6,484 nucleotides of DNA from Gammaproteobacteria bacterium (GTDB lineage: Bacteria > Pseudomonadota > Gammaproteobacteria > Chromatiales > Chromatiaceae): the NCBI GenBank assembly GCA_030625445.1, contig DAOUQU010000094.1:1-6484 (forward strand). Direction: 5' to 3'. This document shows positions 4,572-6,484 of this stretch, piece after piece. Position 1 is the first letter of the stretch; every line of letters begins with the position of its first letter. The notes below the pieces were generated by a model, which saw only the letters and a list, made by a program, of their open reading frames with translations, was not told the origin of the DNA and made no database searches. A program made the position numbers and the translations under genes.

Positions 4572-6484
4572 GCCGCCAGACTCCGTGATACCACCTCATG
4601 CACATCTTTTGAGAGCCCCTCTGCGGAGAGAATGCGCTGCAGCTGGTGCTTCATCAACTGCTGGCGTTGATCATCAAAACGTCTCCAGCGGCTCATCTGG
4701 CGAATCATGCGTGCTGCAATCTGTGGATTGCTGCTATTGAGCTGCAACACCACATCGGCCAGCAGCCGATACCCCTCCCCGTCCGCGCGATGGAACTGCA
4801 CCTGGTTGGCACCTGCAAAGACACCAATCAGGGATCTGACCCGGTTGGGATTAGTCATATTGAATGCAGGATGCTGCATCAGCACCTTGACGCGCTCTAA
4901 CGTCTCCCCGCTGGCAGAGGATGCCTGCACACTGAACCATTTATCCATCACCAGCTGCTCATCCCTCCAGCGCTGTTCAAAATCAGCCAGCAGTGCGTCG
5001 CTCTCGCTCCAGCTACGGTGCACCACCAGTGACAGCGCAGCCATGACGTCAGTCATATTGTGCTGCATGGCATATTGATCGAGAATCAGCTGGCGAATCT
5101 CTGCATCATCAAGATGGGAGAGATAAGCCAGCGACAGGTTTCTGAGCGCGCGGCAGGCAATCGAGAGATGGCTGCTGTCGTAATCACCGTGCTGAAGATT
5201 CTGCGCATGGACCTCCATAAGCTCACTGCGCAGTGCGGCGGCGATCTCCTTCATCAACGCCTCGCGGGCCTGGTGAATCGCGTCCACAGCCACGCTCTCC
5301 ATCTGGTCGCCGATATAGCTCTCCGAGGGCAGCAGCAATACCTCTGAGAGCAATTCAGGATCTGATTTTTTGTCCAGCAGCGCCTTGCGCAGAGCATCGA
5401 GATAGCCATGCGGCAGGGCGCAATCCGCATCTGCGACACGCTGCAGCAAGACTCTTAAATGCAGCATCTGCGCCGCATCCCAGCGGCTGAAACCGTCACT
5501 GTCATGCGCCATGAGGAACATCAGCTCATCATTGCTGTAGTCATACTCCAGCTTCACCGGGGCTGAAAAGCCGCGCAGCAGCGATGGAACCGGCTTGTGG
5601 CTGAGTCCGCTGAAATAAAAAGTCTCTTCTGTTTCACGTAGTTCAAGCACCCGTGTCCCCGCCCGTTGAGACTCTTCACCCAGCAGTGAGACCGGCAGAT
5701 CCTCTCCTTCAGCACTCAGCAGGCCGATGGCAAATGGAATATGCAAGGGCTGTTTGTGCGACTGCCCCGGGGTTGGCGGAGAGGATTGTGTCACCTTCAT
5801 CGTGTAGCCCTCACTCTGCTGATCATAGCTGGTGGCGACATGCAGCTGCGGCGTACCTGCCTGGGAGTACCAGCGCTTGAACAGGGTGAGATCCCTGCCA
5901 CTTGAGTCCTGCATACAGCTGACAAAATCCTCGGTGGTGACGGCCTCGCCGTCATGGCGCTCAAAGTAGAGATCCGTCGCCTTGCGAAAACCCTCGGGAC
6001 CCAGCAGGTTGGCCTGCATGCGCACCACCTCCGCACCCTTTTCATAGACAGTCAGGGTGTAGAAGTTATTGATCTCGATGTAGGAGTCCGGGCGCACCGG
6101 ATGCGCCATCGGGCTGGCATCTTCGGCAAACTGATGCGCCCGCAGCATGCGTACATCCTGGATGCGTTTAACGCTGCGGGAGCCCATATCCGCAGAAAAC
6201 TCCTGGTCGCGATAGACAGTCAGCCCCTCCTTGAGGCTCAGCTGGAACCAGTCACGGCAGGTGATGCGGTTGCCGGTCCAGTTGTGAAAATATTCATGCG
6301 CAACCACCCCTTCGATCGCCTGGTAGTCCCTGTCCGTTGCCGTGGCGGGGTCTGCAAGCAGCAGCTTGGCATTGAAGATATTCAGCCCCTTGTTCTCCAT
6401 CGCCCCCATGTTGAAGTCATTCACGGCAACGATCATAAAGATATCGAGATCGTACTCACGCCCGTAGTGCTCTTCATCCCAGCG
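4568..6484 (-). CDS. pepN: Aminopeptidase N (M1 zinc metallopeptidase), N-terminus beyond the window
   Basis: This cytoplasmic alanyl/broad-specificity aminopeptidase removes N-terminal residues from peptides in late protein turnover. The frame continues past ATG 6436 to the right edge (RWDEEHYGREYDLDIF precedes it), so that Met is internal. About 638 residues are present and, by comparison with the 870-residue E. coli PepN, about 234 are missing. Counting from Met 6436, the exopeptidase motif GAMEN is at 11-15 and the zinc site HEYFH at 47-51 with the third ligand Glu70. The catalytic Tyr131 lies in TVYEKGAE. Each has a constant offset of 250 from E. coli His297, Glu320 and Tyr381. The C-terminal helical domain is recognisable by FSAPVKLEY, FSRWDAAQ, NNMTD-like NMTD, VMDKWF and NPNRVRSLIG. 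Nothing appears disrupted. The stop TGA (4570-4568) overlaps the cbiX ATG, making pepN the upstream member of a coupled pepN-cbiX-GIY-YIG cluster. Confidence 0.97.
   Translation of the reverse strand, partial: RWDEEHYGREYDLDIFMIVAVNDFNMGAMENKGLNIFNAKLLLADPATATDRDYQAIEGVVAHEYFHNWTGNRITCRDWFQLSLKEGLTVYRDQEFSADMGSRSVKRIQDVRMLRAHQFAEDASPMAHPVRPDSYIEINNFYTLTVYEKGAEVVRMQANLLGPEGFRKATDLYFERHDGEAVTTEDFVSCMQDSSGRDLTLFKRWYSQAGTPQLHVATSYDQQSEGYTMKVTQSSPPTPGQSHKQPLHIPFAIGLLSAEGEDLPVSLLGEESQRAGTRVLELRETEETFYFSGLSHKPVPSLLRGFSAPVKLEYDYSNDELMFLMAHDSDGFSRWDAAQMLHLRVLLQRVADADCALPHGYLDALRKALLDKKSDPELLSEVLLLPSESYIGDQMESVAVDAIHQAREALMKEIAAALRSELMEVHAQNLQHGDYDSSHLSIACRALRNLSLAYLSHLDDAEIRQLILDQYAMQHNMTDVMAALSLVVHRSWSESDALLADFEQRWRDEQLVMDKWFSVQASSASGETLERVKVLMQHPAFNMTNPNRVRSLIGVFAGANQVQFHRADGEGYRLLADVVLQLNSSNPQIAARMIRQMSRWRRFDDQRQQLMKHQLQRILSAEGLSKDVHEVVSRSLAA
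4581..4584 (-). promoter_or_regulatory. Ribosome binding site of cbiX inside the pepN 3' end
   Basis: On the - strand GGAG lies 9 bases before ATG 4571, within the last codons of pepN. Together with the ATGA overlap it fixes the cbiX start. Confidence 0.6.

Noticed and set aside
6434..6436. ATG 6436 as the pepN start
   Set aside because: The frame stays open to the window edge with residues matching PepN (WDEE..G.EYDLDI), and the first roughly 234 residues of the family would otherwise be missing.

Overview
The window looks like a chromosomal segment from a gammaproteobacterium of moderate GC content. The evidence is a PepN that closely matches the enterobacterial enzyme, a long-form NhaA, a DNR-like Crp/Fnr regulator and a cytochrome c4-like dihaem protein. 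A denitrifying or otherwise respiratorily flexible lifestyle is plausible but is inferred only from the DNR-like regulator and the cytochrome. I cannot name the genus.

Layout. On the + strand, a secreted staphylococcal-nuclease-like protein (its start lies before the window, ends 513) is followed by a 241-base spacer made almost entirely of short heptameric repeats. A periplasmic dihaem cytochrome c follows (755-1444). Everything downstream is on the - strand. In transcription order, reading from high to low coordinates, it is: pepN (N-terminus beyond the right edge), cbiX-type chelatase and a small GIY-YIG protein. These three are joined by two ATGA stop/start overlaps. A 247-base repeat-rich gap follows, then a DNR-like regulator and nhaA. 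The last two are 10 bases apart, and the nhaA ribosome binding site overlaps the regulator's stop codon. The cytochrome and nhaA genes converge at 1445-1576.

How the genes relate. pepN, cbiX and the GIY-YIG gene look like one translationally coupled unit with no obvious shared pathway (peptide turnover, tetrapyrrole metal insertion, DNA-associated function). The DNR-like regulator and nhaA look like a second unit, so a redox or nitric-oxide type regulator is probably co-transcribed with a Na+/H+ antiporter.

The genes are ordinary. The most notable content is the intergenic DNA: (a) an 8.6-copy perfect heptamer array touching the nuclease stop codon, followed by degenerate heptamers in the opposite orientation; (b) a composite repeat (TCCGTG units plus a TCTCTAA box plus ATCTGTG-type units) present twice in the same orientation, each copy overlapping and apparently supplying the 3' end of a - strand gene (nhaA and the GIY-YIG gene); (c) two other palindromic dispersed-repeat types stacked beside the second copy. 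I saw no transposase, phage gene, CRISPR array, tRNA or rRNA, and no convincing new multi-gene system.
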